DNA from: a virus
Direction: 5' to 3' (one strand)
Length of the DNA stretch: 55,186 nucleotides
IMG/VR virus record: IMGVR_UViG_3300030098_001384
Location: 1-55,186 of that record
Position 1 is the stretch's first letter. Every line of letters starts with the position of its first letter. The notes beneath the pieces were generated by a model that was not told where the DNA came from, ran no database searches, and was given only the letters and a program-made list of their open reading frames with translations. Positions 6,116 through 14,732 of the stretch are shown here, in pieces. Both the position numbers and the translations under genes were made by a program.

Positions 6116-6363
6116 CAGCTTTTAGTTTCCTCTACAGGAGCATCTTGTGTTCTTTGTCCTTGTAGTGCTTTTATTTGCTTATCTACATTTTCTATATTTG
6201 CCTGTAGAGACTTCTTATGCTCTTCCAATGCTTGTATTCTACTGTCTATCTTCTTATTCATTAACGTATTGTATTCGCTATCTTTCATAACATATACAGT
6301 TGGTGTCTGCATAGTTGTTCGCATGAAAGCTAGGCCTAAGTTGTGCATATCATCCATCCACAT
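6115..6363 (-). CDS. Small coiled-coil protein, 82 aa
   Basis: The N-terminus (MWMDDMHNLGLAFMRTTMQT) is Met-rich. Residues about 35-70 form a strong heptad pattern (SRIQALEEHKKSLQANIENV), then a polar tail. Likely an oligomeric helical protein. The function is unknown. Confidence 0.55.
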   Translation of the reverse strand: MWMDDMHNLGLAFMRTTMQTPTVYVMKDSEYNTLMNKKIDSRIQALEEHKKSLQANIENVDKQIKALQGQRTQDAPVEETKS

Positions 6364-6677
6364 TATATTTCTCCTTCTACATAAATGTTGCCTGTGTTTC
6401 CCACAAAGCGTTTGATTATAGTTTTACCACACCTAATGTCTACGATAGTATTTAAGTTTATATTTCTATATCCTTTATTTTTTAAATCATATACAGTTAG
6501 GTATTTATCTCTGTTATTAAAATTTTTACCGCCTTTGAAATGTTTTGTAACTTGTAGTCTACAATTCATTTCTCGGACTTCTCCGTTCTTTTTTACAAAA
6601 GTAGCTTTAAAAATTTTATGCCCTACAGCTTTCTTAATAGCAGGAGACACTAATGCTTCAGTGTATAGTTTCATCAT
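6363..6677 (-). CDS. WYL_2/DUF2693-like SH3-barrel protein, about 104 aa
   Basis: The segment KATFVKKNGEVREMNCRLQV followed by KYLTVYDLKNKGYRNINLNT matches my memory of small phage proteins with an Sm/SH3-like barrel (DUF2693, WYL_2), where 'F.KKDG..R.M.C' and 'V.D...G.R.....' are typical. Such domains are thought to bind nucleotides or nucleic acid. Four ATGs compete. The one at 6677 has GAGG at 6 bases and is chosen, but 6680 or 6674 fit nearly as well. It overlaps the upstream gene. Confidence 0.55.
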   Translation of the reverse strand: MMKLYTEALVSPAIKKAVGHKIFKATFVKKNGEVREMNCRLQVTKHFKGGKNFNNRDKYLTVYDLKNKGYRNINLNTIVDIRCGKTIIKRFVGNTGNIYVEGEI

Positions 6678-6858
6678 CATTATCCTCTTCATTATATCTG
6701 TCTATCTCAAATACCAATGATATAAATATTCCTGTAAATACGTTTAATATTATACTACATTGATCTACCTTAGATAAACCCAATAACATATACTTATTAC
6801 ATAAGTCAAGTAAATCTTTGGAAAAACTCTCAGTTACCTTTTTATATTTATCGGACAT
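6658..6858 (-). CDS. First leftward early protein, 66 aa, possible membrane segment
   Basis: It starts MSDKYKKVTESFSKDLLDLC after AAGGAAACACTAT and is the first gene behind the consensus promoter at 6885-6913. The middle (IILNVFTGIFISLVFEI) is hydrophobic enough to be one membrane helix. The tail is very acidic (NEEDNDDE). Position argues for strong early expression. The role is unknown. Confidence 0.6.
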   Translation of the reverse strand: MSDKYKKVTESFSKDLLDLCNKYMLLGLSKVDQCSIILNVFTGIFISLVFEIDRYNEEDNDDETIH

Positions 6859-6884
6859 ATAGTGTTTCCTTATAGGGTTACTTA

Positions 6885-6913
6885 TATATAGCGATTGATT
6901 TTCTGGTTGTCAA
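6885..6913 (-). promoter_or_regulatory. Strong sigma70-type promoter, leftward early
   Basis: The minus strand has TTGACA (6908-6913), exactly 17 bases, then TATATA (6885-6890) followed by TAAG. The predicted start lies near 6878, giving a leader of about 20 bases before the ATG at 6858. It lies in the 107-base gap between divergent blocks and is the obvious driver of the leftward early genes. Confidence 0.8.
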
Positions 6914-6938
6914 GTGTTCGGGCAAAAAAAATTTTTGT

Positions 6939-6947
6939 TGACATAAT
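6939..6947 (+). promoter_or_regulatory. Possible extended -10 promoter, rightward
   Basis: TGACATAAT gives a -10 CATAAT (6942-6947, five of six) with an upstream TG. No -35 stands out. Transcription would begin near 6954, leaving a short leader with AAGG before the primase ATG. Some rightward promoter must lie in this divergent gap. Confidence 0.3.
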
Positions 6948-6965
6948 TTTAAAAAGGTATTAGTA

Positions 6966-7805
6966 ATGGACATAGATAGATTTATTAGGAGAACTTATAT
7001 GAACGGAGAGTTTGATGTTGTTGACTTTGTTAAGGCATTATCTTTGCCAAATGAAGAATCATATAGAGGCGATTGCCCTGTTTGTTTTCGTAAAAACACT
7101 TTCAGTGTTACTAATACTTCTGGGAGGATTTTGTATAATTGTTACCACGCTGACTGCTCTGTTGGAGGATCTACAAAGGCGGGGCAACTTATTCAGACAC
7201 AGAATAAACCACAAGTTAAAAAAGCACCTAGAGTAGATTTATCTGTATATGACAAACAATGGGTAGGTTTAGATCGTAGCCAGAGAGCTGTTGACTATTT
7301 ACAGTCTGTACAGAGTTATCATGCCTACAAACATAGACACGCTACTATACGATATGACATTAAGGAAGACAGATGTGTGTTTCTTGTATATGACGGAATG
7401 ACATTAGTTGATGCTGTAGGAAGAGCACTAACTAATATCAAACCAAAATGGAAAAGATATGCATCATCTAAAATACCATTTGTGACAAACAACAAAAGTG
7501 ATTACCTAATAATTGTAGAAGATTGTGCATCGGCTTGTGCTGTGACAATGGCGGATGTACGAGGTATGGCACTCATGGGAACAAATCTCTTGACACAATA
7601 TTTAAAGTATTGTAAGGGATACAAACAGGTTACTATGGCACTTGACAAAGATGCGTCAAAGAAAGCCATGAAGCTTGTCCATGAGTTGTCTATACATGTA
7701 AGAACAAAATTAAAATTATTAGACAGTGATATTAAAACTTGGACAACAGAAAAAATTACAGGAGAATTTGGTTGTCGTGGTTTACCAGATGAGGGGGCAG
7801 ATTAG
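6966..7805 (+). CDS. DNA primase, T7 gp4 primase-like, 279 aa
   Basis: It makes RNA primers for DNA replication together with the helicase encoded next. A zinc-binding domain comes first (C37-P-V-C40 and C59-Y-H-A-D-C64). A TOPRIM-type catalytic core follows, with Glu185 in LIIVEDCASA, a GTNLL turn near 205, and Asp227/Asp229 in MALDKDAS. In T7 the primase and helicase are fused. Here they are two adjacent genes with no space between, the helicase starting right after the primase stop. The ATG follows AAAGG at suitable distance and is the first codon of the rightward block. The family assignment is firm. Primer sequence preference cannot be read. Confidence 0.9.
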   Translation: MDIDRFIRRTYMNGEFDVVDFVKALSLPNEESYRGDCPVCFRKNTFSVTNTSGRILYNCYHADCSVGGSTKAGQLIQTQNKPQVKKAPRVDLSVYDKQWVGLDRSQRAVDYLQSVQSYHAYKHRHATIRYDIKEDRCVFLVYDGMTLVDAVGRALTNIKPKWKRYASSKIPFVTNNKSDYLIIVEDCASACAVTMADVRGMALMGTNLLTQYLKYCKGYKQVTMALDKDASKKAMKLVHELSIHVRTKLKLLDSDIKTWTTEKITGEFGCRGLPDEGAD

Positions 7806-9017
7806 TTGACAATAGAAAAGCAGATATTATCGGCCTGTATGGCTACTGATTTCTTTAAGGAAACAGAGGAGGTTGTTTCTAAAGATATGTTTGCTAATGG
7901 AGTAGGCACAATCTTTGAAACTATTTCGTCTGCACAAAAGAAGTATGATAGTGATATAGATGTAAATACTTTGCTTGAATTACATAGGAGTAAATATCCT
8001 GCGTTGCCTGATTCGTCAAGAGAACCTATAGAAGAAGTTATAAAAGAATTAGATAAGTACAAACCTAGTAACAAAATTATATTAAAAGATCTAATCATTG
8101 ACTTTTGGAAAAAAGACAAAGCTCATAAAATTAGTGACTTATCAGCTGACATTTGGTTAGGCAACAGTGATGACTTTATAGCGTTAAGAACATTGGTAGA
8201 TTCAGCTATAGAAAACACACCTGAAGAAGAAGGAAACTTTCAGGAAGTCAAAGACGATGTACAGGATTACATTAATGGGTGGGATCAAGGTTTTGAATTT
8301 AAATTTGATTTACAATCGTTGGCTGATAAAATTGGTGGTGCGGGTAGAGGTAATCTTGGTATTATCTTTGCTAGACCAGAAACAGGTAAGACAACATTCT
8401 GTACATACTTAGTAGCGGAATATATCCGACAAGGGTTTAAAGTTGCGTACTTTGCAAACGAGGAGCCGGGCCGGCTAGTAAAAGGAAGGGTATTTTCGGC
8501 ATACCTTAAACGGTCTATAGATGAAATGAAACAAAACATAGAACACTCAATGGAGGTGTACAGAAATGAAATAGAACCAAACCTAAAACTTTTAGAAGGT
8601 AGAGGAATAACTTTACAAGAGATAGAAAAATTTGTTGACATCCATAAACCTGATGTGGTAATGGTGGATCAATTAGATAAAGTTGTCATCTCTGGTAATT
8701 TTTCCAGAACTGACGAAAAGTTAAGAGCATTGTACGAAAGCTCTAGAGCCATAGCGAAGAAACAGCAAGTGTTGTTGTGGTCGGTGTCTCAAGCTTCGTA
8801 TGATGCTCAAGGTAGACAGGAAGTAGATTTTAGTATGTTAGAAAATAGTAGGACAGGAAAAGCTGCAGAAGCTGACATTATTATAGGTATAGGAAAGAAC
8901 TACGGTGAAGAAGAAGATTACATCCGTCACCTTTGTGTATCTAAAAATAAACTTAATGGTTGGCATGGTACTGTGACATGTTCTATAGATATACATCGTG
9001 CAAGGTATGAACTATGA
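7806..9017 (+). CDS. Replicative DNA helicase, DnaB/T7 gp4 type, 403 aa (TTG start)
   Basis: Hexameric 5'-3' helicase that unwinds the fork. The start is a TTG immediately after the primase TAG, supported by AGGGGG eight bases before it. Residues 1-140 form a helical N-terminal region. The RecA-type core follows: Walker A ARPETGKTT (189-197), catalytic-type Glu in FANEEPGR (about 219-220), Walker B PDVVMVDQL (Asp288) and the sensor LLWSVSQAS (Gln329). The ARPETGK loop is a slightly unusual P-loop but keeps the GKT. The gene ends in ATGA with the next one. Confident assignment by motifs and order. Confidence 0.92.
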   Translation: MTIEKQILSACMATDFFKETEEVVSKDMFANGVGTIFETISSAQKKYDSDIDVNTLLELHRSKYPALPDSSREPIEEVIKELDKYKPSNKIILKDLIIDFWKKDKAHKISDLSADIWLGNSDDFIALRTLVDSAIENTPEEEGNFQEVKDDVQDYINGWDQGFEFKFDLQSLADKIGGAGRGNLGIIFARPETGKTTFCTYLVAEYIRQGFKVAYFANEEPGRLVKGRVFSAYLKRSIDEMKQNIEHSMEVYRNEIEPNLKLLEGRGITLQEIEKFVDIHKPDVVMVDQLDKVVISGNFSRTDEKLRALYESSRAIAKKQQVLLWSVSQASYDAQGRQEVDFSMLENSRTGKAAEADIIIGIGKNYGEEEDYIRHLCVSKNKLNGWHGTVTCSIDIHRARYEL

Positions 9018-9256
9018 TTCTTATGGCCGATGGATTTGATGATGCGATTTTAGGATTAGGAAGGAGATGTGGACATGGCGATATTCTTGTGTATGACGTT
9101 GATAAATGCATTACTATACTTATAGACAATGATGGTATGACAAGAGAAGAGGCGATAGAGTACTTTGAATTTAATGTAGCGGGAGCATGGATGGGTGAAG
9201 GAACACCTATCTTTTTGTACAGGGGGGTAGAGGATGAAGAGTTATCAATACTTTAA
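9014..9256 (+). CDS. Conserved small phage protein, 80 aa
   Basis: It overlaps the helicase stop (ATGA). The product reads ADGFDDAILGLGRRCGHGDI, then VYDVDKCITILI, DGMTREEAIEYFEFNVAGAW and MGEGTPIFL. I recognise this as a very common small phage family of unknown function, usually annotated hypothetical. Its tight coupling to helicase suggests a replication role, which is inference. Confidence 0.8.
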   Translation: MILMADGFDDAILGLGRRCGHGDILVYDVDKCITILIDNDGMTREEAIEYFEFNVAGAWMGEGTPIFLYRGVEDEELSIL

Positions 9257-9536
9257 AACTAATTCTAAAGGAAATCCTGTATTTAGAAAAAACACTGGTC
9301 AAACTTTATGTGAGGTAGAAATATATTTAAAAGAAAATGATATTACTTATGAGTATAGACTAGAGGCTACTGCATTAAAAATTTATAGTGAAGAAGACAA
9401 ACCTTATATATACTATTTTACTACAGGAAGGTGGAAACCTTATAATGGAAAAAAAGCCCCACATTATCGTAGTGATAATATACAGAATTTTGTTGAAAAA
9501 TATTTAAATAGGAAGTTTGATGATAACCGTTCTTGA
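9234..9536 (+). CDS. Phage protein between helicase and polymerase, 100 aa, unknown
   Basis: It starts MKSYQYFKTNSKGNPVFRKN inside the upstream gene's 3' end and ends inside the polymerase 5' end. It is Lys/Tyr-rich with strands (YIYYFTTGRWKPYNGKKAPH). No known domain is visible. Confidence 0.7.
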   Translation: MKSYQYFKTNSKGNPVFRKNTGQTLCEVEIYLKENDITYEYRLEATALKIYSEEDKPYIYYFTTGRWKPYNGKKAPHYRSDNIQNFVEKYLNRKFDDNRS

Positions 9537-11574
9537 CATAGAAACAACATTTAAAAAAGATGACAGTGGTAAGACAGATGTTGATCCCTATACAGGAAAC
9601 ATGTTAGTTTCCGTTGGTTATAAGAATGATACAGAGAACTACCTATGCTTTAGCCATACAGGAAAACAGCCAACAGAAAATGGTTTTGAAGAATTACAAT
9701 CTGTTCTAGATAATACAGAATTATTAGTAGGGCATAACATAAAGTTTGATTTAAAATGGTTACTGGCGTGTAATTTTAAATATACAGGAAAACTTTGGGA
9801 TACTATGATAGCGGAGTATGTTATACATGGTGGTGACAAAGTGCCATTGTCTTTATCAGAGTGTGTAAAGAGGTATGGCCTAGATCAGAAACGTACAGAT
9901 TTAACAGAGAGGTATATGAAAGATGGAATATCTTTTGACTGTATGCCTTGGCATATTGTAGAGGAATATGGTAGGGCTGACGTAAATATAACAGAACAGC
10001 TGTACAAGAAACAACGAGAGATTATAACAGAAGAATCTGGGTTAGTGCCAACGATAACCATGATGAATGAGATGTGTCAAGTTCTTACCGAAATGGAAAA
10101 TACAGGTATGAAAGTTAGCACAGATTCTTTGACAGAAATAAGAGAACAATATCATAATGAATACAACGAGTTACATGAGTTTCTTAACGAAGAAGTTAAG
10201 AGGGTTATGGGTGACACACCAGTAAATTTGGACAGTCCAGAAGATAGATCAAAAGTTTTGTACAGCAGAGCAGTGGCAAATAAAAAACATTGGGCGTTGA
10301 CATTTAATCTTGGATATGAACAGCGTGGTAGTACAAGAAAAAAGAAAAGAATAAGAAAATATAAGCATGAGGATTTTGTTAGAAAGGTAAGAGCCAATAC
10401 TATCGTGATGCAACAAACAGAGTCACAACGGTGTGGGGATTGTCAAGGTAAAGGATATATTCATCCCTTAAAAAAAGATGGCACAATAGGTAAAGCAAAA
10501 AGAATATGTAAGACTTGTGATGGGCAAGGATTGGTATTTAAACCACTAGGCAAAGTTGGTGGATTTAAACTTGTTCCAAAGGATTCCTATGATGTAAGTA
10601 CACATGGTTTTAAAACAGATAGGCCTACATTGGAAACTCTTGCTTTGTCTGCTAATGATGAACAGAAAAAATTTATTGAGGCGTACATAAAATATAATGC
10701 CATAGGAACATATTTGCGTACTTTTGTTGACGGTATAGAAAAAGGATTAGATAACAAGAGTTTTATACATCCTCATTATATGCAATGTGTTACTGCTACA
10801 GGAAGACTATCTTCTCGTGATCCTAACTTTCAAAACATGCCACGAGGAAATACCTTTCCTGTCCGTGCTTGCGTTATATCCCGTTGGAATAGCGGTAAGA
10901 TACTTGAAGGAGACTATAGCCAATTAGAATTTAGAGTTGCTGGATTTTTAGCAAAAGATCCACAGGTGTATGCAGATGTCACTGACGGATTTGATGTACA
11001 TAAATTTTCAGCAAAAGCATTGGGTGTGTCTAGACAAGAAGCAAAGGCACATACATTTAAACCTTTATATGGAGGAATCTATGGAACAGAAAAAGAAGTC
11101 GCCTACTACGATCTTTTCAAGGCCAGATATTCAGCTATTGCTGAGTGGCACATCGCTTTACAAAATGAAGCGATTAAAGAAAGGAAAATCACCCTACCCT
11201 CAGGCAGGATTTATCACTTTCCTGATGTGCGTAGGGTTTTTCATGGCGGTGCTAGCCATGCTACTGCTATAAAGAACTACCCTGTACAAGGTTTTGCTAC
11301 TGCAGATTTGCTTCCTCTTGCCCTTATAAATTTAAGAAAAATTTTAGTTGACAAGGGTATGAAGTCTGTGATATGTAATACCGTACACGATTCAATTGTC
11401 CTTGACGTGTTTCCTGATGAGGAAAAAGAGGCGATTGAAATTTTAACGGAGTCTATGTTGAGTATTAAGAATGAAGCCCAAAAACGATACGGAATTGAAT
11501 ACGATATGCCAATCGGTATTGAACTTAAAATGGGAAAAGACTGGCTTGACATGGATGAAGTTTTAACACTATAA
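9520..11574 (+). CDS. DNA polymerase A with inserted DnaJ-type zinc motif, 684 aa
   Basis: T7-like family A replicative polymerase. ATG 9520 follows AGGAAGTTTG. The 3'-5' exonuclease domain has D6-I-E8 (LDIETT), D77 (GHNIKFDLKWL) and Y150-x3-D154. The polymerase domain has motif A GDYSQLEFR (D465), motif B in HTFKPLYGGIYG, and motif C VHDSIVLD (D624). Between them sits a zinc motif with two CxxCxGxG units (C305/C308 and C330/C333, CGDCQGKG and CKTCDGQG) as in the DnaJ central domain. From published work I recall this insertion as a hallmark of HMO-2011 phage. It may replace the thioredoxin-binding processivity loop of T7 polymerase in function, but that is inference. Confidence 0.95.
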   Translation: MITVLDIETTFKKDDSGKTDVDPYTGNMLVSVGYKNDTENYLCFSHTGKQPTENGFEELQSVLDNTELLVGHNIKFDLKWLLACNFKYTGKLWDTMIAEYVIHGGDKVPLSLSECVKRYGLDQKRTDLTERYMKDGISFDCMPWHIVEEYGRADVNITEQLYKKQREIITEESGLVPTITMMNEMCQVLTEMENTGMKVSTDSLTEIREQYHNEYNELHEFLNEEVKRVMGDTPVNLDSPEDRSKVLYSRAVANKKHWALTFNLGYEQRGSTRKKKRIRKYKHEDFVRKVRANTIVMQQTESQRCGDCQGKGYIHPLKKDGTIGKAKRICKTCDGQGLVFKPLGKVGGFKLVPKDSYDVSTHGFKTDRPTLETLALSANDEQKKFIEAYIKYNAIGTYLRTFVDGIEKGLDNKSFIHPHYMQCVTATGRLSSRDPNFQNMPRGNTFPVRACVISRWNSGKILEGDYSQLEFRVAGFLAKDPQVYADVTDGFDVHKFSAKALGVSRQEAKAHTFKPLYGGIYGTEKEVAYYDLFKARYSAIAEWHIALQNEAIKERKITLPSGRIYHFPDVRRVFHGGASHATAIKNYPVQGFATADLLPLALINLRKILVDKGMKSVICNTVHDSIVLDVFPDEEKEAIEILTESMLSIKNEAQKRYGIEYDMPIGIELKMGKDWLDMDEVLTL

Positions 11575-11590
11575 CTCGTAGGAGAAAGTA

Positions 11591-12454
11591 ATGATGTCAC
11601 AAGACGTTATGAAGACTAAACCAAGTGCAGTACCTTCTTTGACAAAGATGTCAGTAGAAGAACTAGCTGCATTAACAGGGCAAGACATGCCGAATGCCTC
11701 AGAGAATGCAGGCCTTCCTCGTTTTGCCATAAATCACAGTGAGGAAGACAGTGAGGGGCGAACTATACCCCGTGGTCTATTCTCGTTAAAATTACCGGAG
11801 ACAGGCTCTCATGCTTATGCAAAAGAAGCAGAGCTCAGAATATTCTATCGGCTGTATACTTATAGTCGTTGGGATGTGGAGCAACAAGCTTTTGGCTGTC
11901 AAACTATTCAAGCACCAACATTGTCTGCTGATTTCTATGATACGGAAGGAAACTACCGTTGTGGTAGATTAACAAAAGACGAACTAGCAGGTGTTACGAA
12001 GGGTAGTGCTGAAGAACTGTTACATAAAAGTGTTAAATGTAACCAAGTACTCTATAATACAGTTAAGCTGATTGATCCTGTAGATGCAGAGGGAAATAAG
12101 GTTACCATGCCACAAGAGATTCCTTCTGTATGGTACATACGTGGTTCTAGTTTTCTGCCCGTAAGCGATCACATTAAGACGATAGCTAGACAGAAACAGA
12201 TTATGTGTACCGCATTGAATAAAGTCACAACTGCTAGAAGAAAAATGGGAGGCAATTCTTATTTTGTTCCTATACTATCTGTAATTAAAACTATAGATAT
12301 ACAGGAAGGTGATCAGGAGTTGATGACAAAATTCTTTGAAACTAAAGAGGCTATCAATAATAAGGTAATGACACAATGGCGTGAAGAAAAAGAAAAGAAT
12401 GCCAAAGGTGGAGACTTATCTGATTTTGATGAAGTCTTAGCGACTACAGGATAG
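11591..12454 (+). CDS. Putative single-stranded DNA-binding protein, 287 aa
   Basis: It lies directly after the polymerase and before the exonuclease, the place where T7-like phages keep SSB. ATG 11591 follows GGAGAAAGTA. The N-terminal 40 residues look disordered. A mixed alpha/beta middle follows (FYRLYTYSRWDVEQQAFGCQ; VWYIRGSSFLPVSDH). The C-terminus is GGDLSDFDEVLATTG, an acidic/hydrophobic tail of the kind SSBs use to contact partners. I see no diagnostic motif, so the call rests on position, size and tail. Confidence 0.5.
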   Translation: MMSQDVMKTKPSAVPSLTKMSVEELAALTGQDMPNASENAGLPRFAINHSEEDSEGRTIPRGLFSLKLPETGSHAYAKEAELRIFYRLYTYSRWDVEQQAFGCQTIQAPTLSADFYDTEGNYRCGRLTKDELAGVTKGSAEELLHKSVKCNQVLYNTVKLIDPVDAEGNKVTMPQEIPSVWYIRGSSFLPVSDHIKTIARQKQIMCTALNKVTTARRKMGGNSYFVPILSVIKTIDIQEGDQELMTKFFETKEAINNKVMTQWREEKEKNAKGGDLSDFDEVLATTG

Positions 12455-12458
12455 TCTT

Positions 12459-13364
12459 TTGTTTAATCCTATACTAATGAAAGTTCAGGGATTACTAGAT
12501 CGTGCCATTAAAGAAGGCATTGATCTAGATCCTGAGCTGATAGAAGAATTTAAAACACACTGTGGGGAGGCGTTGGTTAAACAACTCTCTAGAGGCAGAG
12601 GTAAATACTCTTTGCGTATGAGTGGCTTAGGTAGACCTATGTGTCAGCAGTGGCATGACAAAAATGAATCACCAAAAGAAATACAGTATAATTCTATTAT
12701 GCGGTTTTTGTTCGGTGATATTGTAGAGGCTATTGCTATGGTTGTTTTAAAATCTTCTGGTGTTAATGTAGAGTCTGAACAGGAAAGAGTTAATCTAGAT
12801 TTAGGAGTTTGCAATCTAGAAGGAACCCTTGACGTTGTGATAGACGGTAAAGTATGGGATATAAAATCTGCATCTCCCTATGCTTTTTCCAAGAAATTTG
12901 GTGGAGAGTTTGGGGGATACAATAAAGTAAAAGAAGATGATACCTTTGGATATCTTATGCAAGGGTACCTGTATAGCAAAGCAAAGGGCATGGACTTTGG
13001 TGGTTGGATAGTGGTAGATAAAGCTTCTGGTGAGTGGGCGGTCTGTGAGGCACCCGACTACCAGAAAGATGATTCTGATGAACAGCTATCTAAAGCCAAA
13101 GTCAATGCCAAACAAATAGTTAAAGACGCACCGCTGAAAAAAGAATTTAAAGATAAAGAAGAAACTTTCCGTATACAGTATGGCCCACGAAAAGGTGATG
13201 TTGTATCTACAGGAAATAGAGTTATGCATACAGTGTGTAGTTATTGTGATTATAAGCTACAGTGTTGGCCTAATGCTCAGATGTACAAAAGAGTTGGTAC
13301 ACAAGCAACACAACGACCTCTTGTGTGGTATACAAAATTAAAGAAACGAGAGGTGGATATATGA
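12459..13364 (+). CDS. PD-(D/E)XK exonuclease with probable Fe-S cluster, 301 aa (TTG start)
   Basis: RecB/Cas4-like nuclease. Motifs are E90 (FGDIVE), D125 (EGTLDVVIDG), D134-x-K136 (VWDIKS) and a Q168-x3-Y172 (MQGYLYS). Four cysteines, C62 near the N-terminus and C260, C263, C269 near the C-terminus, match the one-plus-three layout that binds a 4Fe-4S cluster in AddB/Cas4-type nucleases. The TTG at 12459 has AGGA at good spacing, while the ATG at 12477 has none. In T7-like phages the exonuclease degrades host DNA and supports recombination and primer removal. It ends in ATGA with the next gene. No cas genes are nearby, so this is a replication/recombination nuclease. Confidence 0.85.
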   Translation: MFNPILMKVQGLLDRAIKEGIDLDPELIEEFKTHCGEALVKQLSRGRGKYSLRMSGLGRPMCQQWHDKNESPKEIQYNSIMRFLFGDIVEAIAMVVLKSSGVNVESEQERVNLDLGVCNLEGTLDVVIDGKVWDIKSASPYAFSKKFGGEFGGYNKVKEDDTFGYLMQGYLYSKAKGMDFGGWIVVDKASGEWAVCEAPDYQKDDSDEQLSKAKVNAKQIVKDAPLKKEFKDKEETFRIQYGPRKGDVVSTGNRVMHTVCSYCDYKLQCWPNAQMYKRVGTQATQRPLVWYTKLKKREVDI

Positions 13365-13753
13365 TTTATCTCTCTACAGAAGTAACTATCGGTGATAGCT
13401 ATCTCAATGAAACAGCATACTTTGCCTATCCAGAATGCGATAAAGTTTTTGGTGGTGATAGTATTGTAAAAGAGTTACGCAATCATCCCTCTGGCATACC
13501 TATCCGCCTAACCTATACGTTTGACCTAGACGAACCGTGGGGGGATGATCGGTATGAAGAGCACATGGAGAAAATAGACAATGACTTAGATACATTATTA
13601 ACACATGCAAAAAAGAGAGATAGCCTTGTAGTACTACACTGGACAGGTATAGAGGAGCAACGAGCTATATTAAAACAATCTGCACCAAAGACTTTCAAAT
13701 ACTTTAACGAGAAGTTTGAAAAGATTCTATACAAACACACACCGAGACAATAA
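13361..13753 (+). CDS. Phage protein, 130 aa, unknown
   Basis: The start at 13361 (MIYLSTEVTIGDSYLNETAY) is set by the ATGA overlap and AGAGGTGG. The middle is acidic (DEPWGDDRYEEHMEKIDND) and a strand LVVLHWTGIEEQ follows. Lying between two nucleases, it may act with them. Not recognised. Confidence 0.7.
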   Translation: MIYLSTEVTIGDSYLNETAYFAYPECDKVFGGDSIVKELRNHPSGIPIRLTYTFDLDEPWGDDRYEEHMEKIDNDLDTLLTHAKKRDSLVVLHWTGIEEQRAILKQSAPKTFKYFNEKFEKILYKHTPRQ

Positions 13754-14118
13754 TGGTACTACGACATCATGGCTACCGATCAGACTTTGAACTGTCTATA
13801 GCTTTAGGATTAAGAAAAAGAAACATAGATTTTGAATATGAAACACATAAAATAGATTATGTTAGACACGCAACATACATACCTGACTTTTGTGTTAATG
13901 ATTTTTTTATAGAAGCAAAAGGTTTATTTAACGCTGCTGATAGAGGAAAACACTTACTTATAAAAAAACAACATCCAGAACTGGACATACGGTTTTTGTT
14001 TATGAAAGCAACAAATAAGCTGTACAAAGGATCTAAAACTACCTATGCAGGGTGGTGTGAACGGTATGGTTTTAAGTGGTGTCAAGGTTTTATTCCACAG
14101 GAGTGGTTAGATGAATAA
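13753..14118 (+). CDS. T7 endonuclease I-like Holliday junction resolvase, 121 aa
   Basis: Cuts branched DNA so that replicating DNA can be packaged. The sequence follows T7 gp3 closely: SDFELSIALGL (catalytic Glu13), YIPDF (Asp45), FFIEAKGL (Glu54, Lys56), then KHLLIKKQHPELDIRFLF, nearly identical to KHLLIREQHPELDIR of T7, and NKLYKGSKTTYAGWCE. All four active-site residues are kept. It is shorter than T7 gp3 (149), lacking mainly the C-terminal basic tail. The ATG overlaps the upstream TAA (TAATG). Confidence 0.95.
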   Translation: MVLRHHGYRSDFELSIALGLRKRNIDFEYETHKIDYVRHATYIPDFCVNDFFIEAKGLFNAADRGKHLLIKKQHPELDIRFLFMKATNKLYKGSKTTYAGWCERYGFKWCQGFIPQEWLDE

Positions 14119-14467
14119 AGAAGATTTATTAAAGCACAGAGATAAACTACCAAAAGATATGTACGTCATTCTTCTTAAACCAGAAGGTGATGACAATATC
14201 AGTTTGGCTATTTTTGACACACATTCAAACACAAAAGTTAGCACTGTAGATTTAGCTTATACATTATCTAGAGGTGTTTTGTCGTATCTTACCAACGACA
14301 TGGAAACTATAAAGGAACGAGGACAAAGTGTTATACTCAGTGAGTTACTAGAGTTTACAAATCTTCCTGTAACTGATCTTCTTATGGATAGGCCAAAGAC
14401 AAAGAAACATAATAAGAAAGATAACATAACTTATCTTTTTGGAAAAGATGAAGATGATAAGCAGTAA
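14111..14467 (+). CDS. Phage protein, 118 aa, unknown
   Basis: It begins MNKEDLLKHRDKLPKDMYVI within the end of endonuclease I. Two beta/helix segments are followed by a basic linker (RPKTKKHNKKDN) and an acidic end. It probably belongs to the replication operon. The function is not recognised. Confidence 0.65.
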   Translation: MNKEDLLKHRDKLPKDMYVILLKPEGDDNISLAIFDTHSNTKVSTVDLAYTLSRGVLSYLTNDMETIKERGQSVILSELLEFTNLPVTDLLMDRPKTKKHNKKDNITYLFGKDEDDKQ

Positions 14468-14732
14468 TAGCATGACAAAAAAAGAATTTAAAACACACGA
14501 TGAAATGATTAGAGATTCTGTAAAAGGAAAGAAAAGACAGGTGGGAGGAAACCACTACATGAATTTTGCAATCATGCCCATAGAATATATTTCTAAAAAT
14601 AATCTTGACTTTCTTGAAGGGAATATTATAAAATATATCTCTCGTCACAAACATAAAAACGGTGCTGAGGACATAAAAAAAGTTATACATTATGCGGAAT
14701 TAATATTAGAAATACAATACGGAGAAAAATAA
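14454..14732 (+). CDS. DUF3310 protein, about 92 aa
   Basis: The DUF3310 signature is clear: RQVGGNHYMNFAIMPIEYIS, LDFLEGNIIKYISRHKHKNG and AEDIKKVIHYAELI. Proteins with this domain are widespread in phages beside nucleotide-metabolism genes and are sometimes called nucleotide kinases, though the domain here is too short for a kinase. The start is uncertain: ATG 14454 is chosen, and 14448 and 14472 are possible. The gene overlaps its upstream neighbour and runs directly into RNR (TAA then ATG). Confidence 0.85.
   Translation: MISSNSMTKKEFKTHDEMIRDSVKGKKRQVGGNHYMNFAIMPIEYISKNNLDFLEGNIIKYISRHKHKNGAEDIKKVIHYAELILEIQYGEK

Noticed and set aside
6938-6943. TTGACA before the primase as a rightward promoter -35
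   Set aside because: A -10 at the right distance would put transcription start after the primase ATG. The extended -10 CATAAT in the same place is a better, though weak, candidate.
12459-13364. Cas4 as part of a CRISPR system
   Set aside because: The nuclease has Cas4-like Cys, but there are no cas1/cas2 genes or repeat arrays, and it lies in a replication operon.
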